NCBI GenBank assembly: GCA_002842515.1
Contig: PHDC01000001.1
Span: 1,240,001-1,304,000 of the forward strand
Source: Bacteroidetes bacterium HGW-Bacteroidetes-5
GTDB taxonomy: Bacteria; Bacteroidota; Bacteroidia; Bacteroidales; UBA932
Direction: 5' to 3'
Length of the DNA: 64,000 nucleotides
Made by a program: the position numbers and the translations under genes. Numbering within the stretch: the stretch's first letter is position 1; every line of letters starts with the position of its first letter. Positions 1 to 9,624 of the stretch are shown piece by piece. Below the pieces are notes generated by a model that worked only from the letters and a program-made list of their open reading frames with translations, did not search any database and was not told the origin of the DNA.

Positions 1-2086
1 CACTTGGTATTTCCCGCTTTAATATGACCGGTATATATGGCACAGCAAAGTAGAAGGTACTGCCCCTGCCCTCTTCTGACTCGACCCACACCTCTCCTTT
101 CATCAGATGGGAGTAAGCCTTAACAATTGAGAGTCCGAGACCCGACCCCTCGTGTGGTCTCTTATAGTCGAGATCTGCCTGGACGAACCTCTCAAAAATG
201 GCCTCCTGTCTGGTTTTTGAGATACCTATTCCGGTATCCCTCACATAAAATATTATGGATTCATCTTTTAGATATGTCCCAACTTCAATCTCTCCCGAAT
301 CGGTGAATTTTATTGCATTTTTTATAAGGTTGGTAAGAATCCCATCTAAGATATGCTGATCACTTACTATCACATCTGCAATCTCTTCACTGTTTTTCAG
401 AAGTAGTGAAATCCCCTTTTCTTCGGTTTGATTTATAAAGAATTTGTAGTGAAAATTTAGAATCTCCTTTATGTTAACATTGTTGTAAATAACATTTAAT
501 TGCCCGGATTCAATCTTTGAAATCTCTATGATATCGTTGATTGTGCTTAAAAGTCTCTCTCCGCTTTTATTTATAATCTCAAAATAGTATTGTCTGTCGT
601 CACTTGTGAGGTCTACATCATTAAGTAGTTGTAGAAAACCCATTATTCCATTCATCGGGGTCCTTATCTCGTGACTCATATTTGCCAGAAATGCCGTTTT
701 TAATCTGTCGCTCTCCTCTGCTCTCTCTTTAGCGCGAATAAGATTTTCAATCATACTTATTCTCTGCATAACGATAGCAATCTCGTGAGCAATCATCTCC
801 ATCAGTCTCATACTTTTGGCATCATATGCATTTTTTTCTGAATAGCTTTGAACAACCATAACCCCAATGGCTTTATGTTCAATAAAGATGGGAACACCAA
901 GCCAGGATTCACAAAGTGTTCCGGTGAGATTGATTCCGTACTCCTTTGCGAACTTAATTATCTCCTCTTTGCTTGTCAATATTGACTTTTCTGTTTTTAT
1001 AACCAACCCGGACAATGTATCTTTCGCCTCCCACTCTTCAAAACTATCATTGTCGTCAAGGAAGATAATCTTCTTTAATTTATCTGTTTCTGGATTATAT
1101 GAGGCCACAAAAAAGTTATTTGCATCCAGCACTTTACACAACTCACTCCTAACCACCCGAAGAATATCCACCTGGAGGATTGCATTTGCAGATGCTCTTG
1201 AAATCTCGTACAGTACCTGCTGCATTTGTTCGTCTCTTTTATCTTTTGTTATATCCTCGACAATAACTGCAAACTCATTCTCTCTGTTCTTGTATGCAAT
1301 AACATTGAAATATCTACCAAGCTCCCGGGCATAACTTTCAAAAGAGACAGGCTCCCCGGTTAAAGCTACATTACCATATTTTTCAATCCAGATTTTTTCT
1401 ATGTTTGGCAGTACTTCAAGGACCCTTCTTCCTATCACTCTCTCTTTTTTCAGCCCTGTAATCCTCTCATAAGCAGGATTAACATCCAGAAACAGATAAT
1501 CAACCGCCTCACCCTTTTTATTAAGGATTATCTTGTGTACAGCAAGACCAAGCTGCATCTGGTTTACAAGCGCTCTGTGTTTTTCCTCACTGTTTCTAAC
1601 CTCTTCATCTGCCTTGATTCTATCGTTAAGCTCTCTTTCAAGTTCTTGTGTACGGCTCTTTACAAGAGCTTCCAGCCTTATTTTCTCATCTCTTTTAAAA
1701 ACATTTGCTGCCCGAATCTTTAACATAGCTTTAATTTGAGATATCATCTCGGTTTCATCTATAGGTTTTGTTAAAAAGGCCTCGGCTCCTGCTTCTAGCG
1801 CCTGGATTCTGTTTTGGCGGCTCTCTTTGAGGGCAGTAACAAATACAACCGGAATATCCTCCAGATTCGGGTCACTTTTAACTATTTTGCAAACCTCATA
1901 CCCATCCATACCGGGCATTAAAATATCCAGAAGTATGATATCCGGGATTACTCTCCTGGCAAGCTCCACCCCCTGCCTTCCGCTAAGGGCTGTATAAACC
2001 TCAATATCCGGAAATGCATCTGCAATAATAGCCTTAATACTTATAAGGTTATCCTGAATGTCGTCTATTGCTAAAATCCTGGCCAT
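1..2086 (-). CDS. Hybrid sensor kinase with N-terminal receiver (REC-PAS-GAF-HisKA-HATPase), 3' end cut
   Basis: A cytoplasmic two-component kinase. It opens with a receiver domain (about residues 1-120, acidic pair D8-D9, phospho-acceptor D54 in LLDILMPGMDG), a short coiled coil, a PAS domain (about 170-290), a GAF domain (about 295-440), then a dimerisation/phosphoacceptor helix with His472 in MSHEIRTPMNG and a HATPase domain with DTGIGIS and GSGLGLSI boxes. There is no transmembrane segment. The reading frame is open to base 1, so the C-terminus lies outside the window; about 695 codons are visible. The start ATG lies 15 bases after the preceding kinase gene, so it is probably co-transcribed with cheR and that kinase. 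The N-terminal receiver may take phosphate from the upstream kinase, which is an inference from gene order. The signal sensed is unknown. Confidence 0.9.
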   Translation of the reverse strand, partial: MARILAIDDIQDNLISIKAIIADAFPDIEVYTALSGRQGVELARRVIPDIILLDILMPGMDGYEVCKIVKSDPNLEDIPVVFVTALKESRQNRIQALEAGAEAFLTKPIDETEMISQIKAMLKIRAANVFKRDEKIRLEALVKSRTQELERELNDRIKADEEVRNSEEKHRALVNQMQLGLAVHKIILNKKGEAVDYLFLDVNPAYERITGLKKERVIGRRVLEVLPNIEKIWIEKYGNVALTGEPVSFESYARELGRYFNVIAYKNRENEFAVIVEDITKDKRDEQMQQVLYEISRASANAILQVDILRVVRSELCKVLDANNFFVASYNPETDKLKKIIFLDDNDSFEEWEAKDTLSGLVIKTEKSILTSKEEIIKFAKEYGINLTGTLCESWLGVPIFIEHKAIGVMVVQSYSEKNAYDAKSMRLMEMIAHEIAIVMQRISMIENLIRAKERAEESDRLKTAFLANMSHEIRTPMNGIMGFLQLLNDVDLTSDDRQYYFEIINKSGERLLSTINDIIEISKIESGQLNVIYNNVNIKEILNFHYKFFINQTEEKGISLLLKNSEEIADVIVSDQHILDGILTNLIKNAIKFTDSGEIEVGTYLKDESIIFYVRDTGIGISKTRQEAIFERFVQADLDYKRPHEGSGLGLSIVKAYSHLMKGEVWVESEEGRGSTFYFAVPYIPVILKREIPS

Positions 2087-2101
2087 ATATTCTTTTCTGT
2101 A

Positions 2102-4666
2102 TTATCTGCAACTGCTCTTTACAAGCTCCGCTACTGCTTTTATAACTTGTTCCCTGCTTACATTTCCCTTACGAATGAGCTGATGAACATTATTGTACTT
2201 TAGAAATGAGAGCTCCTCCCTACTTAGGTACTTTGCAGTAAGAATAAGCACCGGAAGCTTGGAGGTCTCCTCTTTCGCCCTAATACTCTTTAACACCTCA
2301 AATCCATCCATCTCCGGCATCATAAGATCCAGAATCATCACATCCGGAATCACTTGCGAGATTTGTTCAACTGCTTCTGCTCCGTTTGTAGCAACATCAA
2401 TAGTGTAGCCCTCCCCCTCAAGCATATCTCTAATTTGTATTATACTGGCCTCTGTATCCTCTACCAGTAAAATTCTTGCAGATTCACAGTTTTTCAATGC
2501 CTGAGAGTTTTCAGATGTTTGTATCCCGGGAGAGCTCTCTCTCTCCGTTAACTCCCGATGATTATTTAACTCTTGAAGATTTAGCGGAATAACAACCGTA
2601 AAGATTGAGCCCTCTCCCTTTTTGCTCTCTACCGTGATATCACCTCCAACAAGATTTGCATATTTTTTTGCAATGGCTAGACCCAACCCGGACCCTGAGT
2701 GTCTCTTTGTATTACTGCTGTCTGCCTGGCGAAACTCATCAAAAATAATTGGGATATGCTCTTTATCGATACCTATGCCTGTATCACGAACCGAAAGAAT
2801 TAAGTTCTCCTGGCTGGTTTGAACAGAGATCTCCACCTCTCCCTCATCTGTGAATTTAACCGCATTAGAGATGAGATTTTGAAGAATATGGCGGCATTTA
2901 TTGTAATCACTTTTCAACGAAAGGTTCTCCTGCCCGCTAACTGTTATTCTTATCTCTTTAGGGCCGGCCTGCGGAGTTATCATCTCTGTCACCTCTGCAA
3001 TTAATTCACTTAAGTTAAATTTCTGAACATTGATTTCGTCCCTTCCGGCCTCAATTTTTGCCAAATCGAGTATATCATTGATAAGATCTAAAAGTTGTTT
3101 ACCATTTCTTGTAATTATATCAAGGTAACCATACTCCTCTTTCTGAATTTTATCTTCTAACCTCCTGTTGAGAACACCGGAAAGAGCAATAATTGAGTTT
3201 AACGGGGTCCTGAGCTCGTGGCTCATATTGGAGAGAAAAGAAGTTTTAAGCTTGTTGGAGTTATCCAGTTGAATCTTTTGTATCTCAAGCTCTCTGTTTT
3301 GCTCGGTAAGCTCAGAGGTCATTGATTCCAACTCCCTCTTCTGAGCTTCAAGCTCTCTGTTTTGCTGCTCCAGCAACTGAGAGATTTTAATGTTTTTTCT
3401 GTATGCAAGAATACCGCTCATCCTTGCATTTAAAGTAGTGCTAACAGAATTAATCAAATCAATATCAAAGGGCGAAAAGTTATTTACAGTAGATAGCGAA
3501 ATCACGGCAACAGTCAAATTTTCCACAATTACCGGAATTGTCAATATCTCATTCGGCTTGAACTGCCCATACACAGTAGAGAAGGTGAACCTGCACTCCG
3601 GGGAGATTGATTTAATATGGTGAATCTTTTTCGTTGAGAGCGCCGGCCCGAATTCACCCTCAAAGTTTACTGCAGAGAACGGTTGGCACCCTGTCTCATC
3701 CATACCTAGACACTCGAAGCGTTCAAATTGGGATCTCTCCTCATTGAGTAGGTACAGTGCCCCCATTTGAGCACTGGTTAATTCGATAATATTACTCAGC
3801 AGTTTATGGCAAAATTTATGGGCATCTTCATATACAAGCATATCGCTTGCAAGTTTCGATGAACTCTTATTTAGAATTAACTCCTTCTCAATTGTGTCTG
3901 CTAGTTCATTATAAGATTTGGAGAGCTCTCCAAACTCGTTCTTTGAGCTATAGCTGCTGCGGGACCCTCTCTCCCCCTTTATAAATCGTTTTGATGAGCC
4001 GGTCAACTCTGTTAGTGGTCTTTTAATATTTCTTATTAGAAGGTATACAATGGCTATAGTCAAGCTAAAAATGATGAGGACAACTACAATCAACTGTCTG
4101 TTGAGCGAATCATTAAGTTTGTTTGCATTTAGGAATAACTCGTCCGCTTTATTAACGGAAAACCGGTCAATAATATCTATTTCTGACATTATTCTATCTA
4201 CCTTCACTCCTCCGGCACCAACTCTCTTCGTTCTCTCCGTGGCTGCTTTTAAATCTTCCTCTCTGTAAAGACGAATTGTCTCCTCTCTTATAGATTCCCA
4301 CTCTACAAGAGAGTTATATAGGGTCTCCACATCTTTTGAAGGGCCCAGGTAACGAGATTTTAAAACCTCAATTTTACTGAATGCATTTGCATCATACTTG
4401 TCTATCTCTGCTAAAATCTGTGCCGCTTCTAATTCATTCCCTGAAATAACCAGATCCTTCATACCTCTATGGATAGAGAGGACATCAGATTTTATCTCTC
4501 CAATTGCCCTACGAACCTGAAGGGGGTGGTTGTACATCTTGCTAACCTCCTGTGCAATCCTATCTGTATGCATCCAGGCGGTCACCGAAAGTAAAATCCC
4601 GAAAAACAGTATTATTCCAAATCCTATTTTCAGTTGGGTGCCTATTTTAAAGTCGTATGTTTTCAT
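2102..4666 (-). CDS. Membrane hybrid histidine kinase (4HB-HAMP-GAF-HisKA-HATPase-REC)
   Basis: An 854-residue inner-membrane hybrid kinase. Transmembrane helices lie at about 11-31 and 191-211 and enclose a helical periplasmic domain resembling the four-helix-bundle sensors of chemoreceptors (conserved MYNHP, IHRGMKD and NKA patches). Then come HAMP (212-265), GAF (about 275-415), a Q/E-rich coiled coil (425-475), HisKA with His483 in MSHELRTPLNS, HATPase (590-697, DTGIGID, GSGLGLAI) and a C-terminal receiver (about 730-848, phospho-acceptor D780). It starts 7 bases after the stop of cheR and is followed by another kinase gene. A chemoreceptor-like sensor next to a CheR methyltransferase raises the possibility that this kinase is itself methylated, but no consensus methylation helix was recognised. 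Confidence 0.92.
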   Translation of the reverse strand: MKTYDFKIGTQLKIGFGIILFFGILLSVTAWMHTDRIAQEVSKMYNHPLQVRRAIGEIKSDVLSIHRGMKDLVISGNELEAAQILAEIDKYDANAFSKIEVLKSRYLGPSKDVETLYNSLVEWESIREETIRLYREEDLKAATERTKRVGAGGVKVDRIMSEIDIIDRFSVNKADELFLNANKLNDSLNRQLIVVVLIIFSLTIAIVYLLIRNIKRPLTELTGSSKRFIKGERGSRSSYSSKNEFGELSKSYNELADTIEKELILNKSSSKLASDMLVYEDAHKFCHKLLSNIIELTSAQMGALYLLNEERSQFERFECLGMDETGCQPFSAVNFEGEFGPALSTKKIHHIKSISPECRFTFSTVYGQFKPNEILTIPVIVENLTVAVISLSTVNNFSPFDIDLINSVSTTLNARMSGILAYRKNIKISQLLEQQNRELEAQKRELESMTSELTEQNRELEIQKIQLDNSNKLKTSFLSNMSHELRTPLNSIIALSGVLNRRLEDKIQKEEYGYLDIITRNGKQLLDLINDILDLAKIEAGRDEINVQKFNLSELIAEVTEMITPQAGPKEIRITVSGQENLSLKSDYNKCRHILQNLISNAVKFTDEGEVEISVQTSQENLILSVRDTGIGIDKEHIPIIFDEFRQADSSNTKRHSGSGLGLAIAKKYANLVGGDITVESKKGEGSIFTVVIPLNLQELNNHRELTERESSPGIQTSENSQALKNCESARILLVEDTEASIIQIRDMLEGEGYTIDVATNGAEAVEQISQVIPDVMILDLMMPEMDGFEVLKSIRAKEETSKLPVLILTAKYLSREELSFLKYNNVHQLIRKGNVSREQVIKAVAELVKSSCR

Positions 4667-4673
4667 AACTCTT

Positions 4674-5510
4674 CTACTTATCTTTTTTAGTCATTTGAAA
4701 TATTGCCGAATTGGGAAAAACCTCAGTAAATCCAAGTTCGAACATAAACGCCCTCTCTGTCTCTCCGGTAACCAAATAGGCATCTGCAGATATACATTTT
4801 GATATTTTTCTTATTATTGAGTTCCGGTAGAGTGGTTTGAAATAAAAAAGCAGATTGCTGCAAAAGACAATATCAAAGTCTCCGAAAATACTACTGGGAG
4901 GGCAATAGGCATCTTTAGAGAGAAGATCAAACTGAGAAACAAAAACCCTGTTTTTTATCTTCTTTGAAACTAAATAGTTATCCCCCTGTTTAACGAAATA
5001 ATTATGGAGCCTTTTTAGATTTATATTACCTACCATATCGGTTGAATAGACCCCTTTTTCTGCTTTTTCTACCTGCTCAGGGTCTATATCTGTAGCAATA
5101 ATCCTATACGACAACACAGAGGTTGATGTAGCTATTAACTCTTCACACAGAATTGCCAGTGAGTATGCCTCTTGCCCTGAAGCACACGCTGCAGACCAAA
5201 TTCTTATCTCTTTTTGTTTGAGTCTGTTTTTAAAACTAAATAGTGCAGGGAGCACAAGCTTCTCAAGATATGCGAAGGTTAATGAGTTTCGAAAAAACTC
5301 ACTATAACAAACGGTAAGGGTTCCATTTAATGCAAGACACTCCTCTTTGCTGGAGATTAAAAGTGACAAATACTCTCTTTTTGAATGGACTCCTAATGTT
5401 ATTATTCTCTTTTCTATTGATTTTAACAGAAAAGAGTCATCATATTTTGATATATCTTCACCCGATTCCCTAAGCACATAAGATACTACTTCACTTAAAA
5501 GAGACTCCAT
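4674..5510 (-). CDS. cheR: CheR-type protein-glutamate O-methyltransferase
   Basis: A 278-residue protein with the usual length and layout of CheR: a small helical N-terminal domain (about 1-75), then a Rossmann methyltransferase domain. The S-adenosylmethionine site is visible as WSAACASGQEAYS (about residue 115), and the FFRN motif that precedes the methyltransferase core is present as EFFRNS. The family methylates glutamates on chemoreceptor signalling helices. No CheB, CheW, CheA or chemoreceptor is present in the window, so the substrate may be the adjacent kinase; that is an inference. It is the first gene of a minus-strand operon (spacings 7 and 15 bases) and is divergent from the sensor kinase at 5728, with 217 bases between them. 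Confidence 0.9.
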   Translation of the reverse strand: MESLLSEVVSYVLRESGEDISKYDDSFLLKSIEKRIITLGVHSKREYLSLLISSKEECLALNGTLTVCYSEFFRNSLTFAYLEKLVLPALFSFKNRLKQKEIRIWSAACASGQEAYSLAILCEELIATSTSVLSYRIIATDIDPEQVEKAEKGVYSTDMVGNINLKRLHNYFVKQGDNYLVSKKIKNRVFVSQFDLLSKDAYCPPSSIFGDFDIVFCSNLLFYFKPLYRNSIIRKISKCISADAYLVTGETERAFMFELGFTEVFPNSAIFQMTKKDK

Positions 5511-5727
5511 AAGATTATTAATTGCGCTTATAAGTCATAATATTTCCGGAACTAATATTTCTGTGAAATACAATTCAAGTAAATATAGGCAATAATATTA
5601 TATTCTAACACTCTATTTAAAACAACTTCCACAAAATTTTATAACTCTTTCTGTTGAGGAGCAACAGTTAGAAAGTGCAAATTATTGAAAAAATAGAGCT
5701 AATATTGTAGATAATTTCTTACTGAAT

Positions 5728-7236
5728 GTGTTTATAAAACCATTTTTCAACTATCGCATCTTTATTTGGGTGCTTCTGGCTCTTGCCATAATAATGGGCG
5801 GAGTATCACTGGTTGTTGCCTATACATACAATCTGCAAAAAGAGACTGAGAGGTATATTGAGCAATCCAGGAGCAGCGTTAATGTGGCGAAAGAGATGGA
5901 GGGTGAGCTTGCATCAATAAAAGAGCTAACCTCCAACTATCTGATGAATAAATCTAACCGATGGCTGGATTCACTGAAAACCCGTCAGTCAAAATTTCTT
6001 ACTCACCTGGAGCGGGCTAGATCCAGAGCAAATACACCCGAAGAGATTCTTCTTATTCAGCAGATATCTGCGCTATTTTCTAATTATGAGCAGAATATCT
6101 TGATTGCCGTTTCTAATCTTAGAATAGGTGAGAGCGGCAAAGCCAATGCCCTTCTATTACATTCTGTAGAAAACCTGTTAGTGACTATACAGCAAAAAAG
6201 CAATGAGTTTATAACCTTCAACCTTAAGGCAGAGGTGTTCCACGAATCTGTAATAAGCCGCACTAACGTTATAATTTTGAGGATACTCATATTTTTGGGT
6301 TTTGGCGGTATTGCTGCCGGCTTTCTGCTGGGCTGGCTTATTTGGAGAATGCTCTTTGCTCCTATTACTCAATTGATACTTAAAGTGAGAGGGGTTTCCG
6401 GAGAAGCTGTTTTTGAGCAGCTTAAACTACCGCGCGGGGGAGAGTTGGACGAACTTGGCGAAAGGATAAAGGACTTGATAGACAGGATTAACAGAGCAAA
6501 TGAAGATCTCTCCAGAAACAAAGAGCTGCTGCAATACTCCAACAAATTCGCAAATCTTGGCAAGATTGCTCCCACAATTGCTCACGAAATACGAAACCCT
6601 CTCGCAGCTATAAAGATGCTTGTATACTCTATAAGAGAGGAGGCCAATCTACCCGAAGCCATAAAGGAAGATTTTGACATTATCTCTCGTGAAATTGACC
6701 GAATCGATAATTTTACCAAAGATTTTCTCAGATTTGCCAAGCCTGCAGATCCTGTCCTGAGTGATATTAACCCTACAGAACCCCTTAACGAGGTAATTAA
6801 ACTCCTTACCCCACGGTTAGCTAAAAACAGTATTACTGTTGTTAACAACACATTAAAATCTAAATGGATTGTAATGGCAGATTCCGGTCATCTTAAGCAG
6901 GTCTATATGAACATTATCCTCAATGCTTTGGAAGTGATGCCACAAGGGGGAGAGCTTGTTATTGATGCAGAGGTGGTAACAGATAGCGATCTTCTAAATC
7001 CCGGGAAAAGACGAAAATATCTTAGACTGGAATTTGCAGATACGGGACCTGGTATCCCTGAAGCTATTATGAAAACTCTCTTTGAGCCGTTTATAAAAGG
7101 CAGCGATATGGGAGTCGGGATTGGACTCTCTATATCGCAAAGCATAGCAAACTCTCACAACGGGTGGATTCGGGCAGAGAACAAACCCAACGGAGCAGGA
7201 GCAATATTCCGCTTCTATTTGCCGATTATTAATTAA
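5728..7236 (+). CDS. Membrane sensor histidine kinase of an NtrC-type pair
   Basis: A 502-residue kinase with transmembrane helices at about 11-33 and 183-206, a periplasmic helical segment between them, a HAMP-like linker, HisKA with His286 in IAHEIRNPLAAI, and a HATPase domain with the boxes DTGPGIP and GVGIGLSI. The HEIRNPL signature is typical of NtrB/ZraS-like kinases that partner sigma-54 activators, and the next gene (41 bases downstream) is exactly such an activator. The start is GTG at 5728; the overlapping ATG two bases earlier runs into a stop after three codons, so GTG is preferred. Together with the following genes it appears to sense an envelope state, inferred from the targets and not from the sensor domain. 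Confidence 0.9.
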   Translation: MFIKPFFNYRIFIWVLLALAIIMGGVSLVVAYTYNLQKETERYIEQSRSSVNVAKEMEGELASIKELTSNYLMNKSNRWLDSLKTRQSKFLTHLERARSRANTPEEILLIQQISALFSNYEQNILIAVSNLRIGESGKANALLLHSVENLLVTIQQKSNEFITFNLKAEVFHESVISRTNVIILRILIFLGFGGIAAGFLLGWLIWRMLFAPITQLILKVRGVSGEAVFEQLKLPRGGELDELGERIKDLIDRINRANEDLSRNKELLQYSNKFANLGKIAPTIAHEIRNPLAAIKMLVYSIREEANLPEAIKEDFDIISREIDRIDNFTKDFLRFAKPADPVLSDINPTEPLNEVIKLLTPRLAKNSITVVNNTLKSKWIVMADSGHLKQVYMNIILNALEVMPQGGELVIDAEVVTDSDLLNPGKRRKYLRLEFADTGPGIPEAIMKTLFEPFIKGSDMGVGIGLSISQSIANSHNGWIRAENKPNGAGAIFRFYLPIIN

Positions 7237-7277
7237 CATCTTTGATTAAATATTTATAACCAACTAATTAACTCTTT

Positions 7278-8681
7278 ATGTATAAGTTGCTAATTGTAGA
7301 TGATGAGCAAAGCGTAAGATACTCTTTCAAAAAGCTTTTTAACTCCTCTAACTACACATTTAATGAAGCAAGTAATGCCGATGAGGCTATCGCCTCTTTC
7401 AAAAAAGAGAGGCCGAGCCTGGTTATCCTGGATATAGAGATGCCCGGAAGAGACGGAATTCAAGTTCTGAAAGAGCTCAAGGAGTTATCTCCTAAAACTC
7501 CGGTAATTATCATTACTGCATATGGATCCGGAGACAGAGTTATTAAGGCAATGAAATACGGCGCCTATGAATATATTGAGAAGCCGTTTGATATTCCCAG
7601 ACTTATGGTGGTTATTGAAGAGGCGCTTAAAAATTCTGTTTCAGAGGAGGAGTCAGCTGCAACCGAACCTTTTAAGAAAAAACTGCCTGCAATAAAGAGT
7701 GAGGAGGTGCTTGTTGGAGAGAGCACTGCAATTAAAGAGGTCTTCAAATTAATTGGAAGGGTAGCAACCAGCGATGCAAGTATTTTGATTGTAGGTGAGA
7801 GCGGTACCGGCAAAGAGTTAGTTGCCAAAGCAATCCATAATTACAGTGACAGGGCAGCCAAGCAATTCATTGCAATAAATTGCGCCGCTATCCCGGAAAA
7901 TTTATTGGAGAGCGAACTATTCGGTTATGAGAAAGGGGCATTTACCGGTGCCGATAAACAGAAGATTGGTAAGTTTGAAGAGGCAAACGGTGGGACACTT
8001 TTTCTTGACGAAATCGGAGATATGAGTCTATCTCTTCAGGCTAAACTATTGCGGATTCTTCAAGAGGGTACTCTGGAACGTCTTGGCGGTAATAAAACAC
8101 TAAAGGTAGATGCCAGAATAGTAGCTGCAACCAACAGAAATCTGGAGAACGATATAATAAGCAAGGCTTTTCGTGAAGATCTTTATTACAGACTCAAGGT
8201 AATTACAATCTCTCTCCCTCCGCTAAGAATGAGAAAGGAGGATATTCCGTTATTAACCCGTCACTTTCTTAGGAGACACTCCTCGGGAACAAAAGGAGAG
8301 ACAATATCTCTACACCCGGATTCAATGAAACAGCTACTTGATTACAACTGGCCCGGAAACATACGAGAGTTGGAGAATGTAATAAAGAGAGCAGTTATTC
8401 TTGCGAAAGGGAGCGTAATCAGCCCCGATCTCCTTTTTGAAGGGGTAGAGAGACAGGTACTGCAAAGTTCTCCTGAAAGATCCAGACTATCTGCCTATCT
8501 TAACGCAAATATTATCTCAAACGAAGGAGAGGTATATAAACTTGCAATTGAAGAGTTTGAGAAAGATCTTATTATGTGGGCACTCAAAAAAACCGGAGGG
8601 AATCAGGTACAGACAGCAAAATTACTCGGTATCTCAAGGGTAATGCTACACGAGCGTATCGATAAATTCAAATTAAAGTAG
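7278..8681 (+). CDS. Sigma-54-dependent NtrC-family response regulator
   Basis: A 467-residue activator with the full three-domain plan. The receiver domain spans about 1-120 (D8, D9, phospho-acceptor D52, [10 protein letters not shown]). The AAA+ domain has Walker A GESGTGKE (173-180), the sigma-54 contact loop GAFTGA (220-225), and Walker [10 protein letters not shown] Fis-type helix-turn-helix lies at about 425-465 ([15 protein letters not shown]). It drives open-complex formation by sigma-54 RNA polymerase when phosphorylated, presumably by the kinase just upstream. A -24/-12-like promoter lies 217 bases downstream of its stop in front of the lipoprotein gene, making that gene its most likely target. 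Nothing is truncated. Confidence 0.95.
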   Translation: MYKLLIVDDEQSVRYSFKKLFNSSNYTFNEASNADEAIASFKKERPSLVILDIEMPGRDGIQVLKELKELSPKTPVIIITAYGSGDRVIKAMKYGAYEYIEKPFDIPRLMVVIEEALKNSVSEEESAATEPFKKKLPAIKSEEVLVGESTAIKEVFKLIGRVATSDASILIVGESGTGKELVAKAIHNYSDRAAKQFIAINCAAIPENLLESELFGYEKGAFTGADKQKIGKFEEANGGTLFLDEIGDMSLSLQAKLLRILQEGTLERLGGNKTLKVDARIVAATNRNLENDIISKAFREDLYYRLKVITISLPPLRMRKEDIPLLTRHFLRRHSSGTKGETISLHPDSMKQLLDYNWPGNIRELENVIKRAVILAKGSVISPDLLFEGVERQVLQSSPERSRLSAYLNANIISNEGEVYKLAIEEFEKDLIMWALKKTGGNQVQTAKLLGISRVMLHERIDKFKLK

Positions 8682-8897
8682 ATATAAAACAGGCGTTTGT
8701 GGAGATTATAAAATGGTAAGTGTATAAAAAACTTACACCCAGCAAATTTTTTTAGCACTCTATAATTAAAATCTCTCCCTCAATTACACGCTAATGCCTG
8801 ATTATGTGATAATTGATTTTTTGCTCTGCTTTACAACAATCTTACCACATTTAATTACAGCGCTGCAATGCGTTGTTTATCTGATGTTTACGCAGTT

Positions 8898-8913
8898 TGG
8901 CACGCTATTTGAC
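8898..8913 (+). promoter_or_regulatory. Probable sigma-54 (-24/-12) promoter
   Basis: The bases read TGGCAC-GCTAT-TTGAC. They match the sigma-54 consensus TGGCACG-N4-TTGCW with the GG and the downstream G exactly 12 bases apart; the only important mismatch is A for C in the -12 GC. The transcription start would fall near 8924, giving a leader of about 54 bases before the lipoprotein ATG at 8978. It lies in a 296-base gap immediately downstream of a sigma-54 activator gene, which strengthens the call. The rest of the gap (8682-8897) is AT-rich and would be expected to hold the activator binding sites, but no clear repeat was identified there. Confidence 0.65.
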
Positions 8914-8977
8914 AATCATTATGGAGTGAAAAAATGAGATACCGTTCTTAATTAATAATATTAAAAATTAAATTCAA

Positions 8978-9574
8978 ATGAAAAAAGTTACATTCCTTTC
9001 TGCACTTGTTCTTATGATTGTTCTTGCTACAGGTTGCGCAAAATTACCTCAGGCAGAACTTGACGCTGCTACAGCTGCTCTTGATTCAGCAAAAGTTGTT
9101 GAAGCTAACCGTTACCTTGCAGATGAGTTCAACGCTCTTCAGGATTCACTAAACTCTGCTAATGTAGAGATCGAAGCTCAGAAATCTAAGCTTTTTATTT
9201 CTCGTAACTACAAAGCAATCACTGAGAAACTTGTTAACATTACAACTTCTGTAGAAGGTCTTAAAGTTAGAGCAGAAGAGCGCAAAATTCAGGTTCGCAC
9301 AGAAGTTCAGGACACTTTGGTTGTTCTAAACGAACTTATCCTTGAAGACAAAGCTCTACTTGCTAAAGCTCCTAAAGGAAAAGAAGGTAAAGCTGCTCTT
9401 GAGGCAATTATGAATGACATCACTGTTCTTGAGGCTTCAGTTGCCGAGATCAACACACTTATCACTAATGGTGACTACCTAACTGCTCAAGACAAAACTA
9501 ACGCTTCTAAAGCTAAAGCTGAAGCAATTAAAGAAGAACTTACAGCTGCTATCGGCAAAACAAAAAGACGCTAA
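8978..9574 (+). CDS. Abundant coiled-coil envelope lipoprotein (DUF4398-like)
   Basis: A 198-residue lipoprotein. The signal peptide ends in the lipobox ATGC, so Cys20 would be lipidated. The mature part is almost wholly helical, rich in Ala, Glu, Lys and Leu, with heptad-like spacing and no recognisable enzyme motif; it resembles DUF4398-type helical domains. The tail is short and basic (KTKRR). Codon use differs from the neighbours: Leu is mostly CTT, Ala GCT, Val GTT, and Arg often CGT or CGC, which suggests very high expression, as for Braun-type lipoproteins. It sits behind a probable sigma-54 promoter, is followed by two hairpins, and precedes two L,D-transpeptidase genes. A structural role linking outer membrane and cell wall is an inference. 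Confidence 0.85.
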   Translation: MKKVTFLSALVLMIVLATGCAKLPQAELDAATAALDSAKVVEANRYLADEFNALQDSLNSANVEIEAQKSKLFISRNYKAITEKLVNITTSVEGLKVRAEERKIQVRTEVQDTLVVLNELILEDKALLAKAPKGKEGKAALEAIMNDITVLEASVAEINTLITNGDYLTAQDKTNASKAKAEAIKEELTAAIGKTKRR

Positions 9575-9577
9575 GCA

Positions 9578-9601
9578 CTGAAAATTCAATAAAATTTTCA
9601 G
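9578..9601 (+). terminator. Stem-loop after the lipoprotein gene
   Basis: A perfect 9-bp stem CTGAAAATT/AATTTTCAG with a six-base loop starts four bases after the lipoprotein stop and is followed by a T-rich stretch. The stem is AT-rich, so it may act as a weak terminator or an mRNA-protecting 3' hairpin. Confidence 0.45.
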
Positions 9602-9624
9602 ATAATTTTTATTTGTATACTTTT

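Noticed and set aside
867-1334. A 155-codon plus-strand frame inside the left-edge kinase
   Set aside because: The opposite strand encodes continuous PAS-GAF sequence; the product is a low-complexity Ser/Leu-rich shadow.
8934-8951. A five-codon frame (ATG AGA TAC CGT TCT TAA) in the lipoprotein leader
   Set aside because: Too short to judge and without a codon pattern or downstream hairpin that would suggest attenuation.
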